Below, in pieces: positions 26,117 through 34,527 of a DNA stretch of 64,000 bases. The stretch comes from Rhodanobacteraceae bacterium (GTDB lineage Bacteria; Pseudomonadota; Gammaproteobacteria; Xanthomonadales; SZUA-5). The notes beneath the pieces were generated by a model, which was not told the DNA's origin, made no database searches, and saw only the letters and a program-made list of their open reading frames with translations. The translations under genes and the position numbers were made by a program. The first letter of the stretch is position 1, and each line of letters opens with the position of its first letter. The DNA lies in contig JACKOW010000014.1 of assembly GCA_024234055.1 (NCBI GenBank), forward strand, positions 52,923-116,922. The letters run 5' to 3'.

Positions 26117-26722
26117 CTACGCCGTGTCGAGTCGCCTCAGTCTGACCGCCAACTCATGCAGTCCGCTGGGATGCGGCCAGCGTTGCGGAGTCTCCTGTGG
26201 CCATTCCCAGCGTGATGGTGCAAAGAGTTCACGCATGAGCGCCAGTGGCGAATCGAAGGGCGGGCCGCCCGCGCGACCTGTTTGCATGAAGAGGGCCAGC
26301 AGCGAGCCACCCGGGCGCAAGCAGCGATGCAGTTGCGTCTCGTAGGCGGCCCATGAGGATGGATGCAGCGCGCACAAACAGGTTTGCTCGTAGATGCCGT
26401 CGAAAGGCGCGTCCGGCGTCCAGCCGAGCACATCGGCTTCGATCAGCCGGGCCTGCAACTGCAGCGCATCGAGGCGTGCGCGCACTCGCGCCAGCGCCAC
26501 AGGCACGATGTCGATGGCCGTCACTCGGCAGCCAAGGCCGGCCAGACGGTCCACTTCCCAGCCTTGACCACATCCGGGAATCAGCCAGTCGCCCTGCTGG
26601 ATTGCGCCGGCGCTGATCCAGTGCTCCAGCGCCGGGCTTGGCGCGCCTCGATCCCAGCCGATCTGTTCATCGCGATAGCGCTGTGCCCAGCCGGCGCTGA
26701 GCGCATCCTGCTCGCCGTTCAT
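26117..26722 (-). CDS. TPMT-family SAM-dependent methyltransferase
   Basis: This 201-residue class I methyltransferase resembles the thiopurine/thiol methyltransferase family: the N-terminal WAQRYRDEQIGWDRGAPSPA motif, the SAM-binding LIPGCGQGWEVDRLAGLGCR and VTAIDIVP, and FDGIYEQTCLCALHP are all present. Relatives methylate thiols, halides, selenium or tellurium compounds; the substrate here is unknown. Its start overlaps the fbp stop by four bases (ATGA), so it is translated after fructose-1,6-bisphosphatase, an unexpected metabolic partner. Confidence 0.87.
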   Translation of the reverse strand: MNGEQDALSAGWAQRYRDEQIGWDRGAPSPALEHWISAGAIQQGDWLIPGCGQGWEVDRLAGLGCRVTAIDIVPVALARVRARLDALQLQARLIEADVLGWTPDAPFDGIYEQTCLCALHPSSWAAYETQLHRCLRPGGSLLALFMQTGRAGGPPFDSPLALMRELFAPSRWEWPQETPQRWPHPSGLHELAVRLRRLDTA

Positions 26723-27726
26723 TCGACCTCGCCATGGTAGGCACTGACGCGCTCGACCTCGGCCTTCGAACCGAGAAACACCGGCACACGCTGATGCAGG
26801 GACGTTGGTTGCACCTCCAGCATGCGCTGTTCGCCGGTGCTGGCAGCGCCGCCAGCCTGCTCGACGATGAAGGCCATCGGATTGGCCTCGTACATCAGCC
26901 GCAACTTGCCGGGCGTCAGCGGCTGTTTCAGATCACGCGGGTAGATGAAGATGCCGCCCCGGGTCATGATCCGGTGCACATCGGCGACCATGCTCGCCAC
27001 CCAGCGCATGTTGAAATCCTTGCCGCGTGGACCGGTCTTGCCGGCCAGCAGTTCCTCGATGTAGCGCTTCATCGGTGGCTCCCAGTGGCGGATGTTCGAC
27101 ATGTTGATGGCGAACTCCTGGGTCTCGACCGGAATCTGGAGGTTGCGCTCGGTCAGCACGAAGGAGCCGACCTCGCGATCCAGCGTGAAGCTGTGCACGC
27201 CCGAGCCCGTGGTCAGCACCAGAATCGTGCTCGGGCCATAGACGGCATAGCCGGCGGCCAGCTGCTTGGTACCTGGCTGCAAAAAGTCGGCTTCGGTGGG
27301 CTCCTTGACGCCTTCGGGGCAGCGCAGCACCGAGAAGATGGTGCCTACCGAGATGTTGACGTCGATGTTCGAGCTGCCGTCGAGCGGATCGAACAGCAGC
27401 AGATATTCGCCCTTGGGATAGCGATGCGGAATCGCGTGCGGGTGTTCCATCTCCTCCGAGGCAATCGCCGCCAGATGGCCGCCCCATTCATTGGCTTCCA
27501 GCAGGATCTCGTTCGACAGCACATCCAGCTTCTTCTGCACTTCGCCCTGGATGTTCTCGCTGTGGGCGCTGCCCAGCACCCCGCCCAGTGCACCCTTGCC
27601 GACGGCGATGGAGATGGCCTTGCAGGCCCGGGCGACGACCTCGATCAACAGTCGCAGATCCGAGTTGATGCGGCCCTGTTCACGCTGTTCCTCGATCAGA
27701 AAGCGCGTCAGCGAAATCGGTTTCAT
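26719..27726 (-). CDS. fbp: Fructose-1,6-bisphosphatase, class I
   Basis: This 335-residue enzyme removes the 1-phosphate of fructose-1,6-bisphosphate in gluconeogenesis. It has the active-site signature LLLFDPLDGSSNIDVNISVG (about residues 110-129), the metal ligand region ASEEMEHP and the substrate region GGIFIYPRD. Length is normal for the class. The ATG at 27726 fits the conserved N terminus (ISLTRFLIEEQREQGRIN); an open frame further upstream runs into repeats. It heads a two-gene unit with the methyltransferase. Confidence 0.96.
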   Translation of the reverse strand: MKPISLTRFLIEEQREQGRINSDLRLLIEVVARACKAISIAVGKGALGGVLGSAHSENIQGEVQKKLDVLSNEILLEANEWGGHLAAIASEEMEHPHAIPHRYPKGEYLLLFDPLDGSSNIDVNISVGTIFSVLRCPEGVKEPTEADFLQPGTKQLAAGYAVYGPSTILVLTTGSGVHSFTLDREVGSFVLTERNLQIPVETQEFAINMSNIRHWEPPMKRYIEELLAGKTGPRGKDFNMRWVASMVADVHRIMTRGGIFIYPRDLKQPLTPGKLRLMYEANPMAFIVEQAGGAASTGEQRMLEVQPTSLHQRVPVFLGSKAEVERVSAYHGEVE

Positions 27727-28046
27727 CGGCGGCTCCGGTAGCAATGAATGACCGGGCCGAGATTCTGGCGTCTTGCGCACGCCAATGTAACCGCCAATTG
27801 GGGCGCCGGCAGGGCGGATGGCCGAAAGCCAAACACTCGAAGCCGCAAGTAGGTCACCTTGGGAGCGCAGCGAGCTACGTGACACGGTGAAGCCGACAGC
27901 CCCATGCTCGAAGCAGCAAGTAGGTCACGTTGGGAGCGCAGCGAGCTACCTGACACGGTGACGCCCAAAGCCCCACGCTCGGAGCCAGCAAGCCTTCGGG
28001 TCGAGATCGGAGCACCACCAAGGCCGTGCTCAGGCATCATCCGCGC
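27727..28046. repeat. Gap with two tandem R2-like palindromes (period 71)
   Basis: R2-type palindromes (GTAGGTCAC...GCGAGCTACGTGAC) start at 27849 and 27920, embedded in a 71-base tandem unit that also includes the flank GCTCGAAGC and ACAGCCCC; a third, partial flank is at about 27977-27995. The remaining bases next to fbp should hold its promoter, but no clear -35/-10 pair was found. No gene is supported. Confidence 0.8.
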
Positions 28047-28592
28047 ATGAAAGCAGCCACCCGCCCGCGCAAGCCCTCATCGAAATCCCGTCGCAAGAAG
28101 CGTCGCGTCAGTCTGACCCTGGGCAGCAACGGTCGTGCCCCGACCCTGGTGACCGCGCGCAGCGACGGGGTTGAAGCGATGGCATTGGAACAGGCCGGGC
28201 GACTCGGCCTGGCCACCGCCGGCTTCGTCCCCAGCGGCACCCGCAATCCCGGCGACAGTTTTCTGGCCACGCCTACCCGACACCCCTCGCAGGCGCTGAA
28301 ATGGAATGTGCGGGCGGCCGATGTCAGCGTGCTGATCACCCCCGACGCCCAGCTCTACGGCCGCGCCCTGGTCGCGCAGCGCTGGGCTGGTCGCTATCGC
28401 AAGCCCTGGCTGCATCTGTATCCGGCAGCCTTTGATGTCGAGCATCTGCGCATCTGGCTGCGTACCCGCAAGCTGAAGACCATTCACATCACCGGTGCGC
28501 GGCAGCATCAGGTGCAGGGCTTGAGAGAGCTGGTGGACGTGCTGATGGCGACGCTGGCCGCTGTCACGGGCGAGTCGCCGAAGCACAAGTAG
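28047..28592 (+). CDS. Divergent putative molybdenum-carrier-like (Rossmann) protein
   Basis: A 181-residue protein with a very basic N terminus (RPRKPSSKSRRKKRR), then a Rossmann-like domain. GLATAGFVPSGTRNPGD, TPTRHPSQALKWNVRAADVS and VLITPDAQLYGRALVAQRWA resemble the YspA/'putative molybdenum carrier' family, in which a Ser-Gly-Gly-Gln-Thr-Gly loop binds a nucleotide. That loop is replaced here by TARSDGVEAM, so ligand binding may be lost or changed. The ATG at 28047 is preferred to a GTG at 28026. Cellular role unknown. Confidence 0.6.
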   Translation: MKAATRPRKPSSKSRRKKRRVSLTLGSNGRAPTLVTARSDGVEAMALEQAGRLGLATAGFVPSGTRNPGDSFLATPTRHPSQALKWNVRAADVSVLITPDAQLYGRALVAQRWAGRYRKPWLHLYPAAFDVEHLRIWLRTRKLKTIHITGARQHQVQGLRELVDVLMATLAAVTGESPKHK

Positions 28593-28864
28593 CCTGGGCC
28601 AAGGCTGCGGGCCGAGCCCGGCCAAGGAGCCGCAACCCCTGCCGAGCAAGCTCGGCACTACCAGAGCCCGGTACACCAAAGCTCTGGTAGAGCGGAGCTT
28701 GCTCCGCTGCTCTGGCTGGGCTTGTGCTCCTGCGTCCCGGCCAAGGAGCCGCAACCCCTGCCGAGCAAGCTCGGTACTACCAGAGCCCGGTACACCAAAG
28801 CTCTGGTAGAGCGGAGCTTGCTCCGCTGCTCTGGCTGGGCTTGTGCCTTGCCGATGCGCAGCGT
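28593..28864. repeat. R3 repeat pairs, two tandem copies (period 119)
   Basis: Two almost identical copies begin at 28621 and 28740. Each holds CTGCCGAGCAAGCTCGGCAC, the inverted linker CTACCAGAGC...GCTCTGGTAG and GAGCGGAGCTTGCTCCGCTG. They differ from R3 copies at 17.8 kb and 52.9 kb in the linker. No gene is present. Confidence 0.92.
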
Positions 28865-29389
28865 CTAGCGCCCGAGCACGCGTCGCGCCCCGAGGTAGCG
28901 ACTGCTCCAATAGCCATCATCCAGTTGGTCCAGGCGCACCCGGCCGCCGTGGTTGGGGGCGTGCACGAATCGGCCTTCGCCCACGTAGATGCCGACGTGG
29001 GAAACGCCGCGTCCGCTGGTATTGAAGAAGACCAGATCGCCGGTCTGCAACGAGCGCCGGGAGACCGGGATCTTGAGCGCAAGTTGACCCTGGGTATTGC
29101 GCGGCAACTGCACACCGGTAGCGTCACGATAGACGTACTGGACGAAGCCGGAGCAGTCGAAGCCAACGCCCGGATCGGCGCCCGCGGTGCGATAGGGTGT
29201 GCCGACCAGACCAATGGCGCGAAACGCGACGTCGGCGCTGTTGCCCCTGACGCTCGGATTGGCTGACGCGCTGGGTGCAGCAGGTTGGGGTCGACTGCCC
29301 GGGCCGCTGGCGCATCCGACCAGCAGCAGCATCCACCCGCACAGCGCCAGCGCCGCGCCGCGGCGCCCGGACTCAGTCCTCGTGCTCAC
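28865..29389 (-). CDS. NlpC/P60 family lipoprotein (peptidoglycan endopeptidase)
   Basis: This protein of 174 residues has a lipoprotein signal (ALALCGWMLLLVGCASG), a Pro/Ala/Ser-rich linker and an NlpC/P60 domain. The catalytic Cys is in GFDCSGFVQYVYRDATG and the His in GVSHVGIYVGEGRFVHAPNHGG (shortened here to its first 20 residues: GVSHVGIYVGEGRFVHAPNH). Such enzymes cut D-glutamyl-meso-diaminopimelate bonds in peptidoglycan from the outer-membrane side. A GTG at 29389 with AAGGCA upstream is chosen; GTG 29413 is possible. Both overlap the end of the TfoX-domain gene. Confidence 0.88.
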   Translation of the reverse strand: MSTRTESGRRGAALALCGWMLLLVGCASGPGSRPQPAAPSASANPSVRGNSADVAFRAIGLVGTPYRTAGADPGVGFDCSGFVQYVYRDATGVQLPRNTQGQLALKIPVSRRSLQTGDLVFFNTSGRGVSHVGIYVGEGRFVHAPNHGGRVRLDQLDDGYWSSRYLGARRVLGR

Positions 29390-29765
29390 TGCTGCCTTGC
29401 GCAGGTGCTTCACTGTCGACCGGTTCGGAAACACCCAGCGCCTTGTCGACCATGCCAGTACCTGCGTGGGTCTGGCCCATGCGCTTGGCCAGCTTGCGGG
29501 CATTCATTTCCTCGGTGATCGAGTCCGACGCCAGCACCAGCGCCGCCTTGCGCTCCTCGCTGAGCTGGGTCCAGTGGCAGTCGTCCTCGGCGCCAGCCAT
29601 CGAATACAGCAGATTGAGCGTGGGCTTGAATCCAGCCAGTTTCACGCGACGATAGGCTTCCACTGCGCCGAACTTGCGCAGATCCTCTTCCGTGCGAATT
29701 CCAATCTGGCGCAACCAGGCGGCGCTCTTGGGGCCGACATTGCGGATCTTTTCGCTCGGTGGCAT
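29373..29765 (-). CDS. TfoX C-terminal domain protein
   Basis: A 130-residue protein consisting of a helix-hairpin-helix-like TfoX C-terminal domain: NVGPKSAAWLRQIGIRTEED and AYRRVKLAGFKPTLNLLYSM are its hallmarks. The N-terminal half of the competence regulator TfoX/Sxy is missing, as in many stand-alone family members. The acidic tail (EDSEAPAQGSS region) is low complexity. Function is not established. Its 3' end overlaps the NlpC/P60 gene by 17 bases. Confidence 0.85.
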   Translation of the reverse strand: MPPSEKIRNVGPKSAAWLRQIGIRTEEDLRKFGAVEAYRRVKLAGFKPTLNLLYSMAGAEDDCHWTQLSEERKAALVLASDSITEEMNARKLAKRMGQTHAGTGMVDKALGVSEPVDSEAPAQGSSEHED

Positions 29766-29832
29766 GACTCCTCCTCCATGGGTGAATCGGCAGGGCTGGT
29801 GCTGCCCCGTCCACTCGTTCAGACAACGCTCA

Positions 29833-30315
29833 CGCGCAAGCGTTCAAAAAAACCTGTGCCAGTTGCTCAAGCCCGCTTTGATCTTCGGCGTCGAATCGGT
29901 CCGGCGAGGGGCTGTCGATGTCGAGCACGCCGAGCAGGGTGTTGCCCAGCACCAGCGGCACTACCACCTCCGAGCGCGAAGCCGCATCGCAGGCGATGTG
30001 TCCGGGAAAAGCATGCACATCGGCCACCCGTTGCGTTTCCCGCGTCTGTGCCGCGGTGCCGCAGACCCCGCGGCCGAGCGCGATCCGGACGCAGGCCGGC
30101 TTGCCCTGGAAGGGCCCGACCACCAACTCGGTGCCGTCAAAGAAATAGAAGCCCACCCAGTTCACATCCGGCAGAGCGTGATACAGCAGCGCCGAAAAAT
30201 TGGCGGCATTGGCAATGCGATCAGGTTCGCCGGTCATCAGGTAGCCCGCCTGTTCGGCAAGACTGGCGTACAACTCGGCCTTGCTGGCCGCAGGAGCAGT
30301 GTTCATTTCAAACAT
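29833..30315 (-). CDS. msrC: Free methionine-(R)-sulfoxide reductase (GAF type)
   Basis: This 161-residue protein is a single GAF domain. WVGFYFFDGTELVVGPFQGK and the three catalytic/resolving cysteines, C75 (GKPACVRI), C85 (GRGVCGTA) and C109 (PGHIACDA), match fRMsr enzymes such as E. coli YebR, which reduce free methionine-R-sulfoxide. The coding region ends with a stop at 29830-29832. The ATG at 30315 is used; ATG 30306 is also possible. A much longer open frame upstream passes through repeats and is not real. Confidence 0.93.
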
Positions 30316-30878
30316 GGGTTGATAGGCATCTTCAGGGCAGACTTGATCGCCACATGATGCTTGATGCGCGGCGACAGTGCGATCGCGGGGCTCGGGGGAA
30401 GAGGCAGGGGGAACGGGGCATGGGGAACGGGAAAGGCTGCGGGCTTCGGGCTGTGTAGGTCCAGACTTGTCTGGACGCTCTTCGCCCGGTGTCGAAAAGC
30501 GTCCAGACCAGTCTGAACCCACAGGACCGTACGGTTCGCGTCCGGGCACCGAGCAAAGAGCAGGACGCGAAGAACGCGAAGGAAAAGCAGAAAGGACATG
30601 AAGAATATCCTGTGGAAGCCTTTGCCTTCCTTCGCGTTCTTTCTGCTTTTTCTTTGCGACCTCTGCGTCCCGCTTCTGGTCGCATCCCGCCTCAGTGGTG
30701 GCTGGTCGCCCTGGCGGGGCAGCGTGCGTCACGTAGCCCGCTGCGCGGCCAACGTGACCTACCTGGCTGTTGCATGCAGCGTAGCCTTTTCCCGTGCCCC
30801 GTGCCCCGTGCCCCGTGCCCCGTGCCCCGTGCCCCGTGCCCCGTGCCCCGTGCCCCTCGCCCCTCGCCCCTCGCCCCG
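30316..30878. repeat. Intergenic repeat block: R4 pair, R7, R2-like, heptamer array
   Basis: Bases 30461-30530 are an R4 inverted pair (GTAGGTCCAGACTTGTCTGG ... GCGTCCAGACCAGTCTGAAC). Bases 30550-30682 are an R7 element whose arms are GGACGCGAAGAACGCGAAGG and its rough complement CCTTCGCGTTCTTTCTGC. Bases 30722-30763 are an R2-like palindrome (GTCACGTAGCCCGCTGCGCG). The heptamer array at 30791-30874 is listed separately. No gene is supported. Confidence 0.85.
30791..30874 (+). repeat. Heptanucleotide array (CCCGTGC)9 (CCCTCGC)3
   Basis: Twelve contiguous 7-base units, nine CCCGTGC followed by three CCCTCGC. The array ends four bases before the stop codon of the minus-strand GNAT gene, so in the sense of that gene it is a G-rich run just after the stop. 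Confidence 0.97.
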
Positions 30879-31841
30879 CTACAACGCCAGTCGCCGCAGC
30901 TCCGGCGGCTCCACCGCGCGCTCCCAAACCTGGTCGAATTGGCGCTGCAGCTCATCACGGCGGGGCGGGTAATAGAGATCGCCGGAGGCCTCATGGCGGT
31001 CGGCGAAGCTGCGATAGAGATAGCCGCCAGTGTCGTTCAGCACATAGGCGCCGGCGAACTGCAGATCTTCCTCGGTGGGTCTGCGCAGATGGACCACGCT
31101 GGGCAATCGATGGGCCAGGTCCACCAGTCGATGGCCTTCACGAACGACGCGGGCGGTGTCCTGCACCAGGATGCGGATGTTGGCGCGGCGCCCGGACAGC
31201 GCAATCTGGCGAATGGCTTCGAGGATTTCCGGTTGCTGGTAGAGCGCCGGTTCCAGATCGCGGGTGTAGATCCACAGCTGATAGCGCCCGGCACGCAGCA
31301 GTGCCAGCGTGGCTTCCTGCAGATCGCCGGCGCGCTCGGCGCTCAGTCGCTGTGACTGTGGTGCTGCCAGAACCGGGTTGATCTTGGTGACCGGCAGGCT
31401 CTGCGGCTCCGGCAGATCCAGCACCATGGTCTGGTGGGGAATGCCGCATTCCATGAACTCGTTGCCTTCTGGCCGGAACCCGGAACGCGCGTAGAAGGGA
31501 ATGGCATAGGTCTGCGCGTGCATTCGCAGATGCCGCAAACCGCGTGTCTCGGCGCGCTCGATCAGATGCCGCAACAGCGCCTCGCCCACGCCCTGGCCGC
31601 GCCAGTCCTTGATCACCGCCATGCGCCCGACGTATCCGCTCAGCGTCAACCGTCCGGTACCGATCGGCTTGCCATCCGGGGTGCGTGCCAGCACATGGTC
31701 AGCCAAGGCATCGTCGTCATCCCACTCATCGCTTTCGGGGATGTTCTGTTCTTCGATGAACACCTCGGTACGCACAGCCTTCAGATCGTCTGCGTCTACC
31801 GACCAGACTGCCGGCTCGATGAAATAGCGACCATCGATCAT
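30879..31841 (-). CDS. GNAT acetyltransferase with a C-terminal domain of unknown function
   Basis: This protein of 320 residues has an N-terminal GNAT domain (about 1-145) in the ElaA/YjgM style: FIEEQNIPESDEWDDDDALA, then VGRMAVIKDWRGQGVGEALL with the acetyl-CoA-binding QGVGEALL loop, and AIPFYARSGFRPEGNEFMEC. About 170 residues follow with GRYQLWIYTRDLEPALYQQP and IRILVQDTARVVREGHRLVD, a fold reminiscent of a phospholipase-D-like half without HxK motifs; this domain is usually annotated as unknown. Substrate is not known. ATG 31841 is used, ATG 31856 is an alternative. Confidence 0.85.
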   Translation of the reverse strand: MIDGRYFIEPAVWSVDADDLKAVRTEVFIEEQNIPESDEWDDDDALADHVLARTPDGKPIGTGRLTLSGYVGRMAVIKDWRGQGVGEALLRHLIERAETRGLRHLRMHAQTYAIPFYARSGFRPEGNEFMECGIPHQTMVLDLPEPQSLPVTKINPVLAAPQSQRLSAERAGDLQEATLALLRAGRYQLWIYTRDLEPALYQQPEILEAIRQIALSGRRANIRILVQDTARVVREGHRLVDLAHRLPSVVHLRRPTEEDLQFAGAYVLNDTGGYLYRSFADRHEASGDLYYPPRRDELQRQFDQVWERAVEPPELRRLAL

Positions 31842-31942
31842 CGTCCGCCTCCGCATTGTCGACCCGCCCAAGGATAACCGCTGAGCGGTGGCTGCTGGCG
31901 ACCGGTGTAGACTGAAGACCGTCCATCGAGCTGGGTGGGATC

Positions 31943-32947
31943 ATGAGCATTCCCGAGCAATTCAAGGCCTTTCGCATCCACGGCAGTCCGCACAAGGCGG
32001 GTCTGGAGTCGCTGACGCTGGCCGATCTCAACGAGGGCGAAGTGACCATCCGAGTGGCGTGGTCCAGCGTCAATTACAAGGATGCGCTGGCCGGTACCGG
32101 GCAGGGCAAGATCCTGCGCCAGTTTCCGCTGGTGGGTGGCATTGACGTCGCCGGTCACGTGGTCGAATCGCGCCATCCGGGTTTCCGGGAGGGTGATGCA
32201 GTGCTGACCACCGGGTCCGGCTTGTCGGAAACCCGTGACGGCGGCTACAGCGAATATGCGCGCCTCGACGGTCAGTGGGTGGTGCCGCTGCCGGCCAATC
32301 TGAGCCTGCGCGAGTCCATGGCCATCGGCACGGCAGGCTTCACCGCAGCCCTGTGTCTGTGGCGAATGCTCAGTGTGGGCCAACGCCCGGAACTGGGCCC
32401 GATCGTGGTGACCGGCGCCACTGGCGGTGTCGGCATGCTGGCCATCGACATCTTCACCCGCGCTGGATTCGAGGTACACGCCATCACCGGCAAGGCCGAG
32501 CAGTTCGATCGCCTGATTCGACTCGGTGCGCGCCAGTGCATCGCTCGTGAAGGCCTCTATCTGGGTCAGCGGCCGCTCGAGAGCGCGACCTGGGCCGGCG
32601 CAGTCGACAACGTCGGCGGCGAAATGCTGTCCGGATTGACGCGCATGATCCGTCCCTGGGGTTCCATCGCCAGCTGCGGCATGGCCGGCGGCATCGAACT
32701 GCATTCCACGGTCATGCCCTTCATCATTCGCGGCATCAGTCTGCTCGGCATCAACTCCTCGGGCACACCCTATCCGGTGCGCACCGATTTATGGCAACGG
32801 CTGGCACAGGAGTGGCGTCCACGGCATCTGGACGCCATCGTGACCCGGGAGGTCGCGCTCGACGAATTGCCCGCGGTTTTCGGAACTTTGCTGTCCGGCG
32901 GGGGCCTTGGACGCACGATCGTCAAGATTGGTGGCGATCTGTCATGA
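31943..32947 (+). CDS. acuI: YhdH/AcuI-type NADPH-dependent acryloyl-CoA reductase
   Basis: This 334-residue medium-chain reductase lacks zinc ligands. It carries VAWSSVNYKDALAGTGQGKI and FPLVGGIDVAGHVVES near the N terminus, the NADPH fold VVTGATGGVGMLAIDIF (about residues 152-168) and GSIASCGMAGGIEL. These are diagnostic for the YhdH/YhfP group, whose characterised members reduce acryloyl-CoA to propionyl-CoA and so detoxify acrylate. The start ATG at 31943 is about 100 bases from the divergent GNAT gene. Confidence 0.9.
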   Translation: MSIPEQFKAFRIHGSPHKAGLESLTLADLNEGEVTIRVAWSSVNYKDALAGTGQGKILRQFPLVGGIDVAGHVVESRHPGFREGDAVLTTGSGLSETRDGGYSEYARLDGQWVVPLPANLSLRESMAIGTAGFTAALCLWRMLSVGQRPELGPIVVTGATGGVGMLAIDIFTRAGFEVHAITGKAEQFDRLIRLGARQCIAREGLYLGQRPLESATWAGAVDNVGGEMLSGLTRMIRPWGSIASCGMAGGIELHSTVMPFIIRGISLLGINSSGTPYPVRTDLWQRLAQEWRPRHLDAIVTREVALDELPAVFGTLLSGGGLGRTIVKIGGDLS

Positions 32948-32953
32948 CGCGAC

Positions 32954-32984
32954 TTGTCCGCGAGTCGCTGGGTATGGGTAGAAT
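32954..32984 (+). promoter_or_regulatory. Weak sigma-70-like promoter before pilH
   Basis: TTGTCC at 32954-32959 and TAGAAT at 32979-32984 are separated by 19 bases, longer than ideal. They would start transcription about 30 bases before the regulator gene. The -10 element is good, the spacing is poor, so this is a weak call. Confidence 0.3.
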
Positions 32985-33019
32985 CGGGACGTTGGCAGCA
33001 AGTTAACAGCGGGGTAAAC

Positions 33020-33385
33020 ATGGCTCGGGTCTTGATCGTGGACGATTCGCCGTCGCAGCTCCTGGTGCTCAAGCGCATCGTTGAGGGGCAGGGGCATGAA
33101 GTGATCACCGCTGAGGATGGTCAGCAGGGTGTGGATATGGCCAAGGCGCATATCCCCGACCTGATTCTGATGGACGTGGTGATGCCCAACCTCAATGGCT
33201 TCCAGGCCACACGCACCATCGCGCGTGAGAAAACCACCAGCCATATCCCGGTGATCCTGGTGACCACCAAGGATCAGGAAACCGATCGGGTGTGGGGATT
33301 GCGCCAGGGTGCCAAGGGCTACATCACCAAGCCGGTGAACGAAGCGCAGCTGATCAAGGCCATCGCCGAACATCTGCCGCGCTGA
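33020..33385 (+). CDS. pilH: CheY-like response regulator, PilH type
   Basis: A 121-residue single receiver domain without output domain. Conserved acidic pocket D8/D9 (VLIVDDSPSQ), phospho-acceptor D52 (LILMDVVMPNLNG), T82-T83 (VTTKDQ) and K104 (GYITKPV) are all present. The close match to PilH of the Pil-Chp twitching-motility pathway (SQLLVLKRIVEGQGHEV, KTTSHIPVILVTTKDQETDR) supports the name. The usual partners pilG, pilI, pilJ and chpA are not in the window, so it stands alone here. A terminator follows. Confidence 0.85.
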   Translation: MARVLIVDDSPSQLLVLKRIVEGQGHEVITAEDGQQGVDMAKAHIPDLILMDVVMPNLNGFQATRTIAREKTTSHIPVILVTTKDQETDRVWGLRQGAKGYITKPVNEAQLIKAIAEHLPR

Positions 33386-33407
33386 CCGAAGCCGAATCCC
33401 CGAGTGG

Positions 33408-33440
33408 CTCAGGGCGCTGCGGCGCCCTGAGTCGTTTCTG
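33408..33440 (+). terminator. Rho-independent terminator after pilH
   Basis: CTCAGGGCGC (33408-33417) and GCGCCCTGAG (33422-33431) form a perfect 10-base stem with a four-base loop, followed by TCGTTTCTG. It lies 22 bases after the pilH stop codon. Confidence 0.85.
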
Positions 33441-33570
33441 GGGCGCATGTCGTCAAGCGTAGCCCAGGTAAGCGCAGCGCACCTGGGGGCTCCAGCGCTG
33501 TTCCCGGTTGCGCCTGCGGCTTGTCCGGGCTACTCGCTACTCGCGCTACCCGTCCTGCAGCCCAATGCGC

Positions 33571-34479
33571 TCAGCGCTTGCGCGGATCGAACTGGCTGAA
33601 GTGCGCGCGCAGCGTTTCGTAGGCCTGCCGATCGGTGTCGCCATGTGCGGGCGGCGTGTGGATCTGCAGCACCACGAATTGGTCGCCGGCTGGATCGCCG
33701 GGTAGACCGCGGCCTTTCAGGCGCAGTCGGCGCCCACTCTGCGAGCCTGCCGGAATTCCCATCTCGACTTCGCCGCCCAAGGTCGGCACGGCGACTCGTG
33801 CGCCCAGCGCTGCTTCCCACGGCGCGACCGGTAGCTGCACCGTGATGTCGCGACCTTCCAGTGCGAAGCGCTCATCCGGACGCAGCTTGATCTGCAGCAG
33901 CAGATCGCCGGGTGTGCCATCCGGGCCCACGTGGCCCTGGCCGGACAGACGTATGGTCTGCCCCGACTGGATGCCCTTGGGAATCTTGACCTCGAGCGTG
34001 CGCAGGCCGCGGGCGCCCTGCAGACTGAAACGCTGCTTGCCGCCGGCGTAGGCGGTGGCCAGATCGACCTCCAGTTCGGCGCGGATCTCGCCGCCCGATT
34101 CCGGGGCGTGCCCACGCCTGGGGCCCGCGCCCGGGCGACCGCCGCGCATGCGCCCGAACAGCGATTCGAAGAAATCACTGAACTGCCCGTTGCCGGCATC
34201 GCCCATGTCGAATTCGAAGCCGCCGCCGCCCGGACCGGGGCGGAACTCGTCGCCGGCGCGGAAGCCGTTGGCCTTGGCCTGATCGTAGGCCTTGCGGCGC
34301 TCCGGTTCGCGCAGCGCCTCGTAGGCTTCATTGATGTCCTTGAAGCGACTCTCGGCGTCCTTTTCCTTGCTGACATCCGGATGGTACTTGCGTGCCAGCT
34401 TGCGATAGGCGGCCTTGATGTCGGCATCGCTCGCGTCCGCTTTCACACCGAGTACGTCGTAGTAATCCTTGAATCGCAT
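33571..34479 (-). CDS. cbpA: DnaJ-class co-chaperone CbpA (curved-DNA-binding type)
   Basis: This 302-residue protein has an N-terminal J domain (DYYDVLGVKADASDADIKAA, with HPD in RKYHPDVSKE at about residues 32-34), a Gly/Phe-rich linker (GPGGGGFEFDMG) and two C-terminal substrate-binding beta domains. It lacks the DnaJ zinc-finger cysteines, which defines the CbpA/DnaJ-B class. It delivers unfolded proteins to DnaK and in E. coli also binds DNA. It follows hsp20 on the same strand, separated by 184 bases with two hairpins. Confidence 0.92.
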   Translation of the reverse strand: MRFKDYYDVLGVKADASDADIKAAYRKLARKYHPDVSKEKDAESRFKDINEAYEALREPERRKAYDQAKANGFRAGDEFRPGPGGGGFEFDMGDAGNGQFSDFFESLFGRMRGGRPGAGPRRGHAPESGGEIRAELEVDLATAYAGGKQRFSLQGARGLRTLEVKIPKGIQSGQTIRLSGQGHVGPDGTPGDLLLQIKLRPDERFALEGRDITVQLPVAPWEAALGARVAVPTLGGEVEMGIPAGSQSGRRLRLKGRGLPGDPAGDQFVVLQIHTPPAHGDTDRQAYETLRAHFSQFDPRKR

Positions 34480-34527
34480 GGACTATCGGGCCTGAGTCAG
34501 TTCAATGATGGTTCTACCTCATGCGCG

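Noticed and set aside
30316..30927. N-terminal extension of about 200 codons on the methionine sulfoxide reductase
   Set aside because: The extension is built from R4, R7 and heptamer repeats; the GAF enzyme is complete from 30315.
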